A stretch of DNA of 64,000 nucleotides from an uncultured Tenacibaculum sp. (lineage in GTDB: Bacteria; Bacteroidota; Bacteroidia; Flavobacteriales; Flavobacteriaceae), in assembly GCF_947494125.1 (NCBI RefSeq), contig NZ_CANLTU010000001.1, positions 124,001 to 188,000 on the forward strand, in the 5' to 3' direction. The notes under the pieces are model-generated. The model was given only the letters and a program-made list of their open reading frames with translations. It was not told the DNA's origin and ran no database searches. Position 1 is the first letter of the stretch; every line of letters starts with the position of its first letter. The translations under genes and the position numbers were made by a program. Of the stretch, positions 27,923 to 37,066 are shown one piece after another.

Positions 27923-29227
27923 TTAATGTTTTTCTATAACTTCTATTTTCCCTGCTAGCGCAGGTTGTTTTTTCTCTTCAACTAATATGGGTTTCTTTTC
28001 TGGGAAACGTATTGTATCTAATTGCTTTTTTAATGGCTTTATAAACTCAAAATAAGCAGGTTTAATTTTTGGATCTAAAGGTTCTGCTGAAGGAAGTTTT
28101 TGTCTAAATGGATCTACTTGTTTTCCATATTTCCAAAATCGATAACAAACATGTGGGCCACTCGTATTTCCTGTCATTCCTACCCAACCAATAATATCAC
28201 CTTGTTTTACATAGTCTCCAACTCTAACTTTTCGTCGTTTCATATGCAAATACTGTGTAGTATATGTACTATTATGTTTAACTTTTACATAGTTTCCATT
28301 TCCACCTCTCCTAGCTGACTCTACAACTGTTCCACTAGCTGTAGTCATAATTGGCGTACCATATGCTGCAGCAAAATCAGTTCCTCTATGAGCACGAACC
28401 CTACCATATAGCGCTATTTTTCTTCTTAAATTATATCGTGATGATATTCTATATTGGAATTTTATTGGTGATTTTAAAAAAGCACGACGTAGCATATTTC
28501 CTTTTTCATCATAAAACTCGGGAATTCCTTTTATAGAGTCTGCTACAAATTTATAGGCGTGTAAATCTTCTCCTTTATGATTAAAAACAGCTGCCTTTAT
28601 TTCTCCATACCCAACAAACGTTGTGTCATTAATAAATCGTTCTTCGTAGATTAATTTAAATTTATCTCCTTTCTGTAATCTATAAAAATCTAAAGTCCAG
28701 GCATAAATATCTGCTACTGTATTTGTTAATGTAGGGCTTAAACCTAAACTATCCATAGTTACCGATAAGTTTGAATAAATTTCTCCTGCTATTTCTTTTT
28801 CAACAACTTTTACTTTTTTCTTAAACTTATAAGCTGATATTATTGAGTCTTTAAAGTCTACAATAGTTGCATTTACCTTATTATGCTTATAAATAAAAAC
28901 TTTTGCTTTTTGGAGTGAGTCTTTTGATGTTAATATAGTATATGCCTTTCCTGATCGTATTCTTCTTACATCAAAAGTATCTTTTATTTTAGTTGCTATT
29001 TGATTAATTTTCGGGTACATTACATGGTGCCTATCCATTATAATCCCAAAACTCTCACCATTTTTTATAGTGTCGTTAATTACATTATAATTATCTAGGT
29101 TAAAGCCAAATGCGTAAACTGGTTTTGGTTTTTCAATTTTAACAACTGTTGGTATGGGTATTTTTTTTTCCTCTTTACATGATAAAAAAAATAAAAAAAC
29201 AAGAAATGGGAGAATGTATTTTTTCAA
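27923..29227 (-). CDS. M23 family peptidoglycan metallopeptidase (lipoprotein)
   Basis: A 434-residue LytM-type endopeptidase with a lipobox ending at Cys17. A central linker region with an OapA/LysM-like segment ([20 protein letters not shown]) precedes the C-terminal peptidase domain. Zinc-site residues are H280 and D284 (HRGTD). The usual HxH reads HVC, so H359 keeps the catalytic position while C361 replaces the last zinc histidine. It should cut cell-wall cross-links in the periplasm. It is read just upstream of pgi. Confidence 0.88.
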   Translation of the reverse strand: MKKYILPFLVFLFFLSCKEEKKIPIPTVVKIEKPKPVYAFGFNLDNYNVINDTIKNGESFGIIMDRHHVMYPKINQIATKIKDTFDVRRIRSGKAYTILTSKDSLQKAKVFIYKHNKVNATIVDFKDSIISAYKFKKKVKVVEKEIAGEIYSNLSVTMDSLGLSPTLTNTVADIYAWTLDFYRLQKGDKFKLIYEERFINDTTFVGYGEIKAAVFNHKGEDLHAYKFVADSIKGIPEFYDEKGNMLRRAFLKSPIKFQYRISSRYNLRRKIALYGRVRAHRGTDFAAAYGTPIMTTASGTVVESARRGGNGNYVKVKHNSTYTTQYLHMKRRKVRVGDYVKQGDIIGWVGMTGNTSGPHVCYRFWKYGKQVDPFRQKLPSAEPLDPKIKPAYFEFIKPLKKQLDTIRFPEKKPILVEEKKQPALAGKIEVIEKH

Positions 29228-29324
29228 AAAAAGTTATTTTAAAATTGAGTTTGTGCGCAAAAGTACAAATAAAAACTTTTGCTTTTAACACTTTAACAAT
29301 ATCTAAACATCTTATAACTCTCTA

Positions 29325-30101
29325 TTAATCAACTACTATTTCAAATGGATTTGCCAATCCTTTATAGGCTTCCAATTCAGCACGAAGAGACCCTACTGAT
29401 AATGATGCCTTCATTTTTATAGGTATTTTATTGTCATCAGCAGTAATCCAAACAGTTACACTTTCTTGTGCTTTAAAAACTCTTCCTGCTTGCACCATTG
29501 GTTGAAATTTTTGGGTTCTAACTTTACCAAACTTTGTTTTCAACATTTCATACCCCAAAAATCGCAGTTTAAAAGGATAGCTTTTATCATCAAAAAACAT
29601 ATCTACTTTAATTTCTTCTCCCATTTTCATTTCTTTAGTATTATAACTTCTTAAGAAATAAAAAGTAGAAATCATATCTTGAGGTCCTTTTACAGAAATA
29701 ATACTGTCTTTTTGCTTTATAAAATCTTGAACATACGCTGTATTATTATCCTGATTAAAAGTTATTTGACGATTCTTTTTATAACCTCCTTCATCTATTT
29801 TTCTTTTAAATAAATATGGCTTGCCTGTTTTTTTATCAAAATACGATTGATAATCATCATCTACTTTAAAAAACCATTTAATCATCCCTGTAGTCCAACC
29901 TTTTCCTGTAGCATGCAATACTTTTTTACCGTTTAAATCTTCTTCTTTTAATGACAATGTTGCGTTACCAGCTTTTAAAAAACCACTATAACTCATTTTA
30001 AATTTAAGCCATTCTCCATCTTTAAACACTTCAGTTTTTTCTTGACCAAAAGTTACTATGCTAAAAAACAATAAGGAAATAAAAAATATCTTTTTCTTCA
30101 T
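29325..30101 (-). CDS. DUF3108 periplasmic protein
   Basis: A 258-residue exported protein. The start chosen gives a clean signal peptide (KKKIFFISLLFFSIVTFG); a longer reading frame adds 25 residues without similarity. The mature part begins with EWLKFKMSYSGFLKAGNATLSL, the typical DUF3108 opening, followed by alternating beta strands. The family is predicted to be an envelope beta-sheet protein of unknown role. Confidence 0.8.
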   Translation of the reverse strand: MKKKIFFISLLFFSIVTFGQEKTEVFKDGEWLKFKMSYSGFLKAGNATLSLKEEDLNGKKVLHATGKGWTTGMIKWFFKVDDDYQSYFDKKTGKPYLFKRKIDEGGYKKNRQITFNQDNNTAYVQDFIKQKDSIISVKGPQDMISTFYFLRSYNTKEMKMGEEIKVDMFFDDKSYPFKLRFLGYEMLKTKFGKVRTQKFQPMVQAGRVFKAQESVTVWITADDNKIPIKMKASLSVGSLRAELEAYKGLANPFEIVVD

Positions 30102-30149
30102 GATGTTCAAACTTATGAAAAATGATAGACAATTACCATTCCAAAATAA

Positions 30150-30186
30150 AAAAAGCTGCTTGATTTTAACATTCAAGCAACTTTTT
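30150..30186 (-). terminator. Rho-independent terminator after tryptophan 2,3-dioxygenase
   Basis: On the minus strand TTGCTTGA and TCAAGCAG form a hairpin with an AT-rich loop, followed by a T-run. It lies 15 bases past the dioxygenase stop codon. Confidence 0.7.
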
Positions 30187-30200
30187 ATTATAGTTAAGGA

Positions 30201-31121
30201 TTAAAATGTTCCCCAATTTTTTAGTTCTTCTTCACTCCATAAATACGGAAAAAATATTCTACGTTGATATTTAGGATGCATGTACTTACGCCAATTACTT
30301 CCTCCAGTCGCTTCTAAATCTTTATCTCCTCCTCCTAAATATTTACCTGCAGCATTGTAATGTGCCATTACCCATTTTACATTTACTGTATAATCATAAT
30401 GACGCATTGCTTTAACTAACTCTTCATTATTTTGAACACCTTCTGGTAATTCCTGAAATTTCTTAGACAAGTTACAATCATTATAATCTTCCATAAAATC
30501 AATAAAATCACCCATATACTTTTTTTCAAAAAGTTTTAACAAGGTGGTTTTTTGACCTGTTGTATAATTTTTTCCTGCAGCTTGCCAATACAAATGTTCG
30601 AAAGCATTTTTAAAAGAAGAACTTCTATCAATTGTTTCTCTATAACGAGCGTCTATTAAATTAATAAGTTCTGTTGAAGCAAATTCTATTTTACGGTATT
30701 GTGCACTTTGAAAACCACTTGCTGGTGCTAATGTATTACGGAATTTCAAATACTGTTCTACATCCATTCCATCCTGCATAACTGTAAAGGAATTGCATAG
30801 CATATCGAAATACCTACTAATACGCATTAAGTGTTTTGAAAATTTCTCTGCAGTAATTGCTTCTTCTGAAAGTGAAATTTGATTTATCTCCCACAATATC
30901 ATTTTAAACAACAACTCATTTACTTGATGATACATAATAAACACCATCTCATCTGGTTGCGTTGTTCTAGGTATTTGCAAACCTAATAATGCATCTGTTT
31001 GAATATAATCCCAATATGTTATTGGTGTACTATGAAGCAAACCCTCTAACATTGTTTCTACTGGAACACCTAATTTATCGTACTTTTCCTCTATTGCTTT
31101 TAAAAGCTCTTCTCTATTCAT
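30201..31121 (-). CDS. kynA: Tryptophan 2,3-dioxygenase family protein
   Basis: A heme dioxygenase that opens the indole ring of tryptophan to N-formylkynurenine. FIMYHQVNELLFK near residue 61 carries the active-site histidine (H65) and Gln/Glu of the family, and TGGS at residue 272 matches the substrate-binding loop. The 306-residue length uses the ATG before NREELLKAIEEKY; a longer start is possible but unlike relatives. It is the last of three aromatic catabolism genes in the same direction; no kynurenine formamidase is nearby. Confidence 0.88.
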   Translation of the reverse strand: MNREELLKAIEEKYDKLGVPVETMLEGLLHSTPITYWDYIQTDALLGLQIPRTTQPDEMVFIMYHQVNELLFKMILWEINQISLSEEAITAEKFSKHLMRISRYFDMLCNSFTVMQDGMDVEQYLKFRNTLAPASGFQSAQYRKIEFASTELINLIDARYRETIDRSSSFKNAFEHLYWQAAGKNYTTGQKTTLLKLFEKKYMGDFIDFMEDYNDCNLSKKFQELPEGVQNNEELVKAMRHYDYTVNVKWVMAHYNAAGKYLGGGDKDLEATGGSNWRKYMHPKYQRRIFFPYLWSEEELKNWGTF

Positions 31122-31226
31122 TCTATATTTTATATAAACATTATTATTATAAATCATTAACCATTTTCACAAGCAAGAATACTTATGAAAATGGTGATTT
31201 AATGTTTCTATAATTTTTCACTCGGA

Positions 31227-32387
31227 CTATAACGTTCCTCTTTTCAATTGCTCTCTTTCAATTGATTCGAATAAAGCTTTAAAGTTACCTGCTCCAAAAC
31301 CTCGAGCTCCCATTCGTTGAATTATCTCAAAAAACAAGGTTGGTCTATCTTCTACTGGTTTTGTGAAAATTTGTAATAAATATCCTTCTTCATCAGCATC
31401 AATCATAATAGATAGTTCTTGTAATTTAGAAATATCTTCTTTCATCATATCCATATGTTCTCCTAAACGTTCAGGAATCATATCGTAATACGATTGTGGT
31501 GGTGGTGGTAAAAACTCAACTCCGTTAGCTTTTAATTGAGATACTGTTTTTATAATATCATCAGTCGCTACTGCAATATGTTGCACACCTTCTCCTTCAT
31601 AAAAATCAAGATATTCTTCAATTTGAGAACGTTTTGCCGCTTTTGCTGGTTCGTTTATTGGAAATTTAATTCTACCATTTCCATTAGACATTACCTTACT
31701 CATTAATGCTGAATATTCTGTATGTATTTGCTTATCATCAAACGATAAAAAGTTTACAAATCCCATTACATCTTCATACCATTTTACCCATTTATTCATT
31801 TGGCCCCAACCTACATTACCAACCATATGATCTATGTATTTTAAACCTGCACTTGGTGGATTATAGTCTGTTTTCCATTCTTGAAATCCTGGTAAAAACA
31901 CTCCGTTATAATTTTTACGCTCCACAAACATATGTACTGTTTCTCCATATGTATAGATCCCTGCTCGTACCACTTCTCCATGCTCGTCTGACTCTACTGT
32001 AGGTTCCATATATGATTTTGCTCCACGCTTTGTAGTTTCTTCATATGCTTTACGGGCATCTTCTACCCATAACGCAACTACTTTTACTCCATCTCCATGT
32101 TGAACTATATGGTCGTTTATAGGCGACTTACTATTTAAAGGCGTAGTTAAAATTAATTTGATTTTATCTTGTGTTAACACATAACTCACAGAATCTTTAG
32201 ATCCTGTTTCTAATCCTCTATATGCGTACGATTGAAAACCAAATGCTGTTTTATAAAAATGAGCAGATTGTTTTGCATTACCTACATAAAACTCTACATA
32301 ATCTGTTCCTAAAAGCGGTAAAAAATCTTGCGCTCCTTCAAATATTTTTTCTAAACCGTAGTTTACTGATTTAACTTCTTTTGCCAT
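31227..32387 (-). CDS. hpd: 4-hydroxyphenylpyruvate dioxygenase
   Basis: Converts 4-hydroxyphenylpyruvate to homogentisate in tyrosine degradation. The two VOC-type halves and the Fe(II) triad are visible: H187 (YIDHMVGNV), H270 (VQHIAVATDDI) and E354 (LFFEIIQRMG). The 386-residue length is typical, and the C-terminal helix (GFGAGNFKALFESIEREQ) that closes the active site is intact. It lies 48 bases after the homogentisate dioxygenase gene. Confidence 0.95.
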   Translation of the reverse strand: MAKEVKSVNYGLEKIFEGAQDFLPLLGTDYVEFYVGNAKQSAHFYKTAFGFQSYAYRGLETGSKDSVSYVLTQDKIKLILTTPLNSKSPINDHIVQHGDGVKVVALWVEDARKAYEETTKRGAKSYMEPTVESDEHGEVVRAGIYTYGETVHMFVERKNYNGVFLPGFQEWKTDYNPPSAGLKYIDHMVGNVGWGQMNKWVKWYEDVMGFVNFLSFDDKQIHTEYSALMSKVMSNGNGRIKFPINEPAKAAKRSQIEEYLDFYEGEGVQHIAVATDDIIKTVSQLKANGVEFLPPPPQSYYDMIPERLGEHMDMMKEDISKLQELSIMIDADEEGYLLQIFTKPVEDRPTLFFEIIQRMGARGFGAGNFKALFESIEREQLKRGTL

Positions 32388-32435
32388 CTTTTTTGATGTT
32401 TATATTTTTTCCTGAAAAACAGGTATGTTTTTAAT

Positions 32436-33593
32436 TTATTCTAACCAAGATTTATAATAATCTTCATCTGCAATTTTCATTGCCTCTTCTGTTACCATTA
32501 ACGGTTTAAATGTATCAACCATTACTGCTAACTCTTCAGTTTCTTTTTTTCCGATACTTCTTTCTGCAGCTCCTGGGTGTGGTCCGTGAGGAATACCTGC
32601 TGGATGCAATGATATATGACCTGCTTCAATATCGTTTCTACTCATAAAATCACCATCTACATAATACAATACCTCATCAGCATCTATATTACTATGGTTA
32701 TAGGGTGCTGGAATTGCATCTGGGTGATAATCATATAATCGAGGAACAAATGAACAAATTACAAATGCATTTGTTTCAAATGTTTGATGAATTGGAGGTG
32801 GTAAATGAATACGACCTGTTATTGGTTCAAAATCGTGAATTGACAATGCATACGGGTAATTAAACCCATCGTAACCAACCACATCAAAAGGATGTGTTGC
32901 ATATACCATTTCGAAAATTTCATCTTTCTTTTTTACTTTTATAATGAAATCTCCTTTCTCGTTATTAGTTTCTAATTCGTATGGACGACGGATATCACGT
33001 TCACAATATGGAGAATGCTCTAATAATTGTCCGAACCAGTTTCTGTATTGCTTTGGTGTATAAATTGGTGAATGAGATTCAACAATAAATAAACGATTAT
33101 CTTCTGTATCAAAATCGATTTTATAAATTATTCCACGTGGAATAATTAAATAATCTCCATATTTAAAATCTAAATTACCATAAATGGTTCTTAATTTACC
33201 CGTTCCTTTATGAATGAAAATCATTTCATCAGAATCAGTATTTTTATAAAAATAATCAGTGGTAGATTTTTTGGGTGCTGCTAAAGCAATATGACAATCA
33301 GAGTTTGTTAAAACAATTTTTCTACTTTCTAAAAAATCATCTTGAGGAGTTACTTGAAATCCTTTTAACCTATATGATTGAATATTATTTTCTTTAGCTA
33401 TTTTTGGAGCAACACTATATTTTCTTTTTATTTCTTTTACTTGTGTTGGTCTTTGTTCATGGTAAGAGTTGGTTGACATTCCGTCAAAACCAACAGTTCC
33501 AAACAATTGTTCGTAATATAAACTTCCATCTTCTTTACGAAATTGCGTGTGTCGTTTTGGTGGGATTTCCCCTAATTTATGATAAAATGGCAT
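32436..33593 (-). CDS. hmgA: Homogentisate 1,2-dioxygenase
   Basis: Opens the homogentisate ring to maleylacetoacetate. The 385-residue cupin protein carries the iron-binding cluster near its C-terminus, with candidate ligands H300, E307 and H336 (YNHSNIDADE, GIPHGPHPG). It heads the aromatic catabolism group, directly upstream of hpd. The next enzymes, maleylacetoacetate isomerase and fumarylacetoacetase, are not in the window. It diverges from the siderophore receptor gene. Confidence 0.92.
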   Translation of the reverse strand: MPFYHKLGEIPPKRHTQFRKEDGSLYYEQLFGTVGFDGMSTNSYHEQRPTQVKEIKRKYSVAPKIAKENNIQSYRLKGFQVTPQDDFLESRKIVLTNSDCHIALAAPKKSTTDYFYKNTDSDEMIFIHKGTGKLRTIYGNLDFKYGDYLIIPRGIIYKIDFDTEDNRLFIVESHSPIYTPKQYRNWFGQLLEHSPYCERDIRRPYELETNNEKGDFIIKVKKKDEIFEMVYATHPFDVVGYDGFNYPYALSIHDFEPITGRIHLPPPIHQTFETNAFVICSFVPRLYDYHPDAIPAPYNHSNIDADEVLYYVDGDFMSRNDIEAGHISLHPAGIPHGPHPGAAERSIGKKETEELAVMVDTFKPLMVTEEAMKIADEDYYKSWLE

Positions 33594-33824
33594 TACTTTA
33601 TTTTTTAATGAATTAATATAGGCTTCAACTAAGAAAACACTACTACTATTTATTATTCTTTAAAATAATTATTAAGCAACTATTCTGGATTACGCTTTAT
33701 CATATATTTTAAATGCGCTAAAAGATCTTCCCAATGCATTTTCATTAGTTTTTGTTGTGTGTTTACAAATATACCAAATTTAAAAACACATTATATCTTC
33801 TTAGAATTCAAAAAAGTAACATAC

Positions 33825-33849
33825 TTTATTTAAAATTAATCTAAATAAA
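33825..33849. promoter_or_regulatory. 25-base palindrome, candidate Fur-type iron operator
   Basis: The arms TTTATTTA and TAAATAAA are fully complementary, and 10 of 12 mirrored positions pair around a central T. The site ends one base before the -33 element of the receptor promoter, so a bound repressor would block polymerase. The position and the iron-uptake gene suggest Fur; no protein binding is shown by sequence alone. Confidence 0.55.
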
Positions 33850-33850
33850 C

Positions 33851-33881
33851 TTTGTTATTAGTTTTTTCATAAATATATTTG
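33851..33881 (+). promoter_or_regulatory. Promoter of the siderophore receptor operon
   Basis: TTTG (33851-33854) and TATATTTG (33874-33881) are separated by exactly 19 bases, a full match to the Bacteroidota -33/-7 consensus. Transcription should begin near 33888, giving a leader of about 35 bases. Confidence 0.75.
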
Positions 33882-33923
33882 CGCTGTTTTTCTAATTAAT
33901 TTAATTAAATCTAAATAAAAACA

Positions 33924-36332
33924 ATGAAAACAATTATAACATCCATACTATTTTTTATAGTTGTGGTAAGTTCAGTTGCTCAAAATAATATTATCAATGG
34001 AAAAGTTGTTGATAATAATAATGAGCCTATAATAGGGGTAAACCTATCTATAAAAAACTCAAAAATTGGTACTCAGACAGACATGGATGGGAATTTTACG
34101 ATTAAAGATGTTCCTAATGGTGATCAAACTATAGTTGCTTCTTTTATCGGTTTTAAAACCAAAACATTAACTGTTTCTGTGCCTTCTAATTCTATAAACA
34201 TTACTTTATTTGAAGGAAATGAATTATTACAAGAAGTAGTTGTAGATACTAATAGAAAAAATAAATTTTCTCGTAAAAAATCTGCTTATGTAGCTAAATT
34301 ACCTTTAAAAAACATTGAAAACTCTCAGGTTTATAGTACAGTTACCAATCAATTATTAGTTTCTCAATCGGTAACTAGTTTTGAAGATGCTTTAAAAAAC
34401 ACTACTGGTGTTGAAAAATTATGGTCTTCTACTGGTAGAAGTGGAGATGGTGCAGGTTACTATTCTATTAGAGGTTTCTCTGTACAACCTAAATTAGTAA
34501 ATGGTGTTCCTGGTATTACTAACGGATTTATTAATCCTGATAATGTTGAAAGAATAGAAGTAGTAAAAGGTCCTTCTGCTACTTTATTTGGAAGTACTGT
34601 AACTTCTTATGGAGGATTAATTAATGTTGTTACCAAAAAGCCTTATAGAGGTACTGGAGGAAACATTACTGTTGGTGCTGGTTCTTTTGGATTTAAAAAA
34701 TTAACTCTTGATGTTAATACTAATGTTGAAGACAACGAGGATATTTCTTTAAGGTTGAATGCAGGTTACCAAACTGAAGATAGTTTTCAGGATGCTGGAT
34801 TTAGAAAAGCTTTATTCTTAGCCCCTTCTATTTCGTATAAAGTTAACAACAGATTAACGTTGAATTTTAATTACGAATTATCATCTACTGACCAAACAAA
34901 TCAAACATTTTTATTTTTAAACAGAGGTGCTCCACTAACTTTTAAAAATTTAACAGAATTGAATTACGATAGAAACAAATCATTAACCAACAATGATGTT
35001 TCTATTAAAAATCCAACTCAGAATTATAGAGGTGAAATTGCTTATAAGATTACTGACAATTGGTCTTCGCAAACAATTATAGCTGGTGGTAATGCAAAAT
35101 CTGAAGGTTATTATACTTATTTGTATAATCTACAAGCTAATTTATTTGGTTTATATGCTCAAAATACTGACGCAGAAACTAACACATTAGCTCTACAACA
35201 AAACTTTACTGGTGACATAAAAATTGGTGATGTTAGAAATAGAATTGTAGTTGGTGTTGATTATTTAAAATCGCAAATTATTGATAAAAGTTCTGGTTTT
35301 AGAGGTATACATGTAGTTAATCCTCAAGGACAAGTAATTCCAGTTCCAGCTGCTTTTGGTTTTGCTAACTTACCTATAAATAAAGCAAATATTGATGCTG
35401 TATTAGCTAATGTTCCTAGATCAAATTCAGATTTAAATCAGAATGTTTTAAGTGGATACATCTCTGATGTTGTAAATATATTACCAGAATTATCTGTAAT
35501 GGCTGGAGTTCGTTATGATAGATTCCAATATAAAGGAGATGCTAATGATAGTACTGATGATGATAAAGCATATACAAAATCTACTTTTTCTCCAAAATTT
35601 GGTGTTGTTTATCAGCCAATTTTAAATGAATTATCTGTTTTTGCAAACTATCAAAATGGTTTTACTAATGTAAACCCAGAAAGAGTACCAATTGATTTAA
35701 CGAATCCAGCTGCTGGAACAAAAATTCAGTCGTATGATTTAGAACAAGCAAATCAATTAGAATTTGGTGTAAAATCTAATTTATTTAACAACAAGCTTGA
35801 GGCTACATTAAGTTACTATGACATTACTGTTAAAGATAAAGTAATGGGCTTTGGTGCAAGCAAACAACAAGACGGAACTGTTAAAAGTAAAGGTTTTGAA
35901 TTAGAATTAAACGCTAACCCTATTGATGGATTAAACCTACGTGGTGGTTTTAGTTATAATGATGCTACAGTAACTAAATCTGCTTCTAGACCTGATTTAA
36001 TTGGAAAACGTTTAGCTGAAGCTGGACCAGAAACTTCTTATAATTTTTGGGCTGACTATAAATTCTTAGATGGAATGGCTAAGAACTTTGGTGTAGGTTT
36101 TGGATTTAATGGAGCTAGCGATTATAACACTATGGTTGGTTATCCTACAGCTGGAGACTTTATACTTCCTTCTTATACTATTTTTAATGCTTCTGTATAC
36201 TACGAACATGATAAATTTAGAGTGAGTGTAAAAGCAAACAACTTAACTGACAAAGAATATTATAAAGGTTGGAGTACAGTAACTCCTCAAGCACCAAGAG
36301 CTTTCTTAGGTACTTTTACGTATAAATTTTAA
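33924..36332 (+). CDS. TonB-dependent siderophore receptor
   Basis: An 802-residue outer membrane receptor. After a signal peptide comes a carboxypeptidase-like repeat (INGKVVDNNNEPIIGVNLSI, about 23-100). The plug follows (AGYYSIRGFSVQPKLVNGV, RIEVVKGPSATLFGSTV, about 150-245), and then the barrel with a C-terminal Phe (YKF). The KGPSATLFG block, the YWSTVTPQAPRAFLGTFTYKF-like end and the total length are those of ferric-siderophore receptors such as FhuA or FoxA. Downstream genes encode inner-membrane iron-release proteins. It probably imports the hydroxamate made by the convergent operon (inference). Confidence 0.92.
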   Translation: MKTIITSILFFIVVVSSVAQNNIINGKVVDNNNEPIIGVNLSIKNSKIGTQTDMDGNFTIKDVPNGDQTIVASFIGFKTKTLTVSVPSNSINITLFEGNELLQEVVVDTNRKNKFSRKKSAYVAKLPLKNIENSQVYSTVTNQLLVSQSVTSFEDALKNTTGVEKLWSSTGRSGDGAGYYSIRGFSVQPKLVNGVPGITNGFINPDNVERIEVVKGPSATLFGSTVTSYGGLINVVTKKPYRGTGGNITVGAGSFGFKKLTLDVNTNVEDNEDISLRLNAGYQTEDSFQDAGFRKALFLAPSISYKVNNRLTLNFNYELSSTDQTNQTFLFLNRGAPLTFKNLTELNYDRNKSLTNNDVSIKNPTQNYRGEIAYKITDNWSSQTIIAGGNAKSEGYYTYLYNLQANLFGLYAQNTDAETNTLALQQNFTGDIKIGDVRNRIVVGVDYLKSQIIDKSSGFRGIHVVNPQGQVIPVPAAFGFANLPINKANIDAVLANVPRSNSDLNQNVLSGYISDVVNILPELSVMAGVRYDRFQYKGDANDSTDDDKAYTKSTFSPKFGVVYQPILNELSVFANYQNGFTNVNPERVPIDLTNPAAGTKIQSYDLEQANQLEFGVKSNLFNNKLEATLSYYDITVKDKVMGFGASKQQDGTVKSKGFELELNANPIDGLNLRGGFSYNDATVTKSASRPDLIGKRLAEAGPETSYNFWADYKFLDGMAKNFGVGFGFNGASDYNTMVGYPTAGDFILPSYTIFNASVYYEHDKFRVSVKANNLTDKEYYKGWSTVTPQAPRAFLGTFTYKF

Positions 36333-36385
36333 GCTAACTCTTTGTGTAGTATAAATTAATCTATTTAAATAAATGCTTCAGAACT

Positions 36386-36410
36386 CTTGGCCACTTTTTG
36401 GCTGAGGGTT
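36386..36410 (+). terminator. Hairpin after the receptor gene, possible attenuator
   Basis: CTTGGCCA (36386-36393) pairs with TGGCTGAG (36399-36406), with two G-T pairs and a CTTTT loop, and is followed by GGTTTT. The T-run is short, so it would reduce rather than stop transcription into the DUF3325 gene. Confidence 0.45.
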
Positions 36411-36432
36411 TTGCAATTAAAAAAAATAAAAG

Positions 36433-36762
36433 ATGATCAGTATTTTAATAGCAATAATGTTTTTAGGTTGCTACCTACTTTACAATACTTCACAAAAAAC
36501 AATTATTGTTTCTAATAACACTTTAGTAAAGAAGTTTCGTAATAATGAACAACTATCAAAAACTATTGGTCTAGGATTTTTATTAATTACGTTAGTTTTT
36601 GCTAGTATTAACTTCGGTGTCTTTTCTGGAATATTATTTTGGTTGGTTGCTTTAACCTTAATAATGAGCTTACTAATAATCTTAAGTCCCTTAAGAATAA
36701 TAAACTATAAGTTTCTAATTGCATTGTTAATAGTGCTGTTACTAATCGAATTTATTTTATAA
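36433..36762 (+). CDS. DUF3325 small membrane protein
   Basis: A 109-residue protein with four hydrophobic segments and few charged residues, matching DUF3325 proteins that accompany siderophore receptors together with DUF3649 and PepSY proteins. The function is unknown; a role at the inner membrane in iron release from the siderophore is assumed from this recurrent context. One base separates it from the next gene. Confidence 0.7.
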   Translation: MISILIAIMFLGCYLLYNTSQKTIIVSNNTLVKKFRNNEQLSKTIGLGFLLITLVFASINFGVFSGILFWLVALTLIMSLLIILSPLRIINYKFLIALLIVLLLIEFIL

Positions 36763-36763
36763 T

Positions 36764-37066
36764 ATGCCTGCAAATCCAAAACACTTAACAACTTCTCCAT
36801 GGCAACAGTTTGCTAAAATATCTTCTGGAATTCTTGGAGGCTATATGGTAACTGCATTATTTCATATGTGTTTAGCTCTTTGGTTACCATATTCAAGAGA
36901 AGTTTTAATAACATCTATTTATACTCATTTTATAGTTTGGTGTGTTCTACTAATCATCCCTTTTCTTTTTAAAAATGGGTGGAAAGCATGGGGGATATAT
37001 ATTCTTATTTCAATAATCCTTTATATCATATTCTATTTTGGTAATCAACAAAATCCTTTTGTATAA
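36764..37066 (+). CDS. DUF3649 small membrane protein
   Basis: A 100-residue protein with three hydrophobic segments. SSGILGGYMVTALFHMCLAL and LPYSREVLITS fit the DUF3649 family of iron-transport-associated proteins. Its stop codon overlaps the start of the PepSY gene (TAATGA), so the two are translationally coupled and may act as one complex. Confidence 0.72.
   Translation: MPANPKHLTTSPWQQFAKISSGILGGYMVTALFHMCLALWLPYSREVLITSIYTHFIVWCVLLIIPFLFKNGWKAWGIYILISIILYIIFYFGNQQNPFV

Larger units (their letters stand above)
33594..33923. other. 330-base intergenic region between hmgA and the siderophore receptor
   Basis: No gene is visible. The right half holds a 25-base dyad, an adjoining promoter and a repeated 12-base element (AATCTAAATAAA at 33838-33849 and 33908-33919), all oriented to the receptor gene. 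I see nothing specific in the left half (33594-33820), which should contain the hmgA promoter. Confidence 0.7.
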
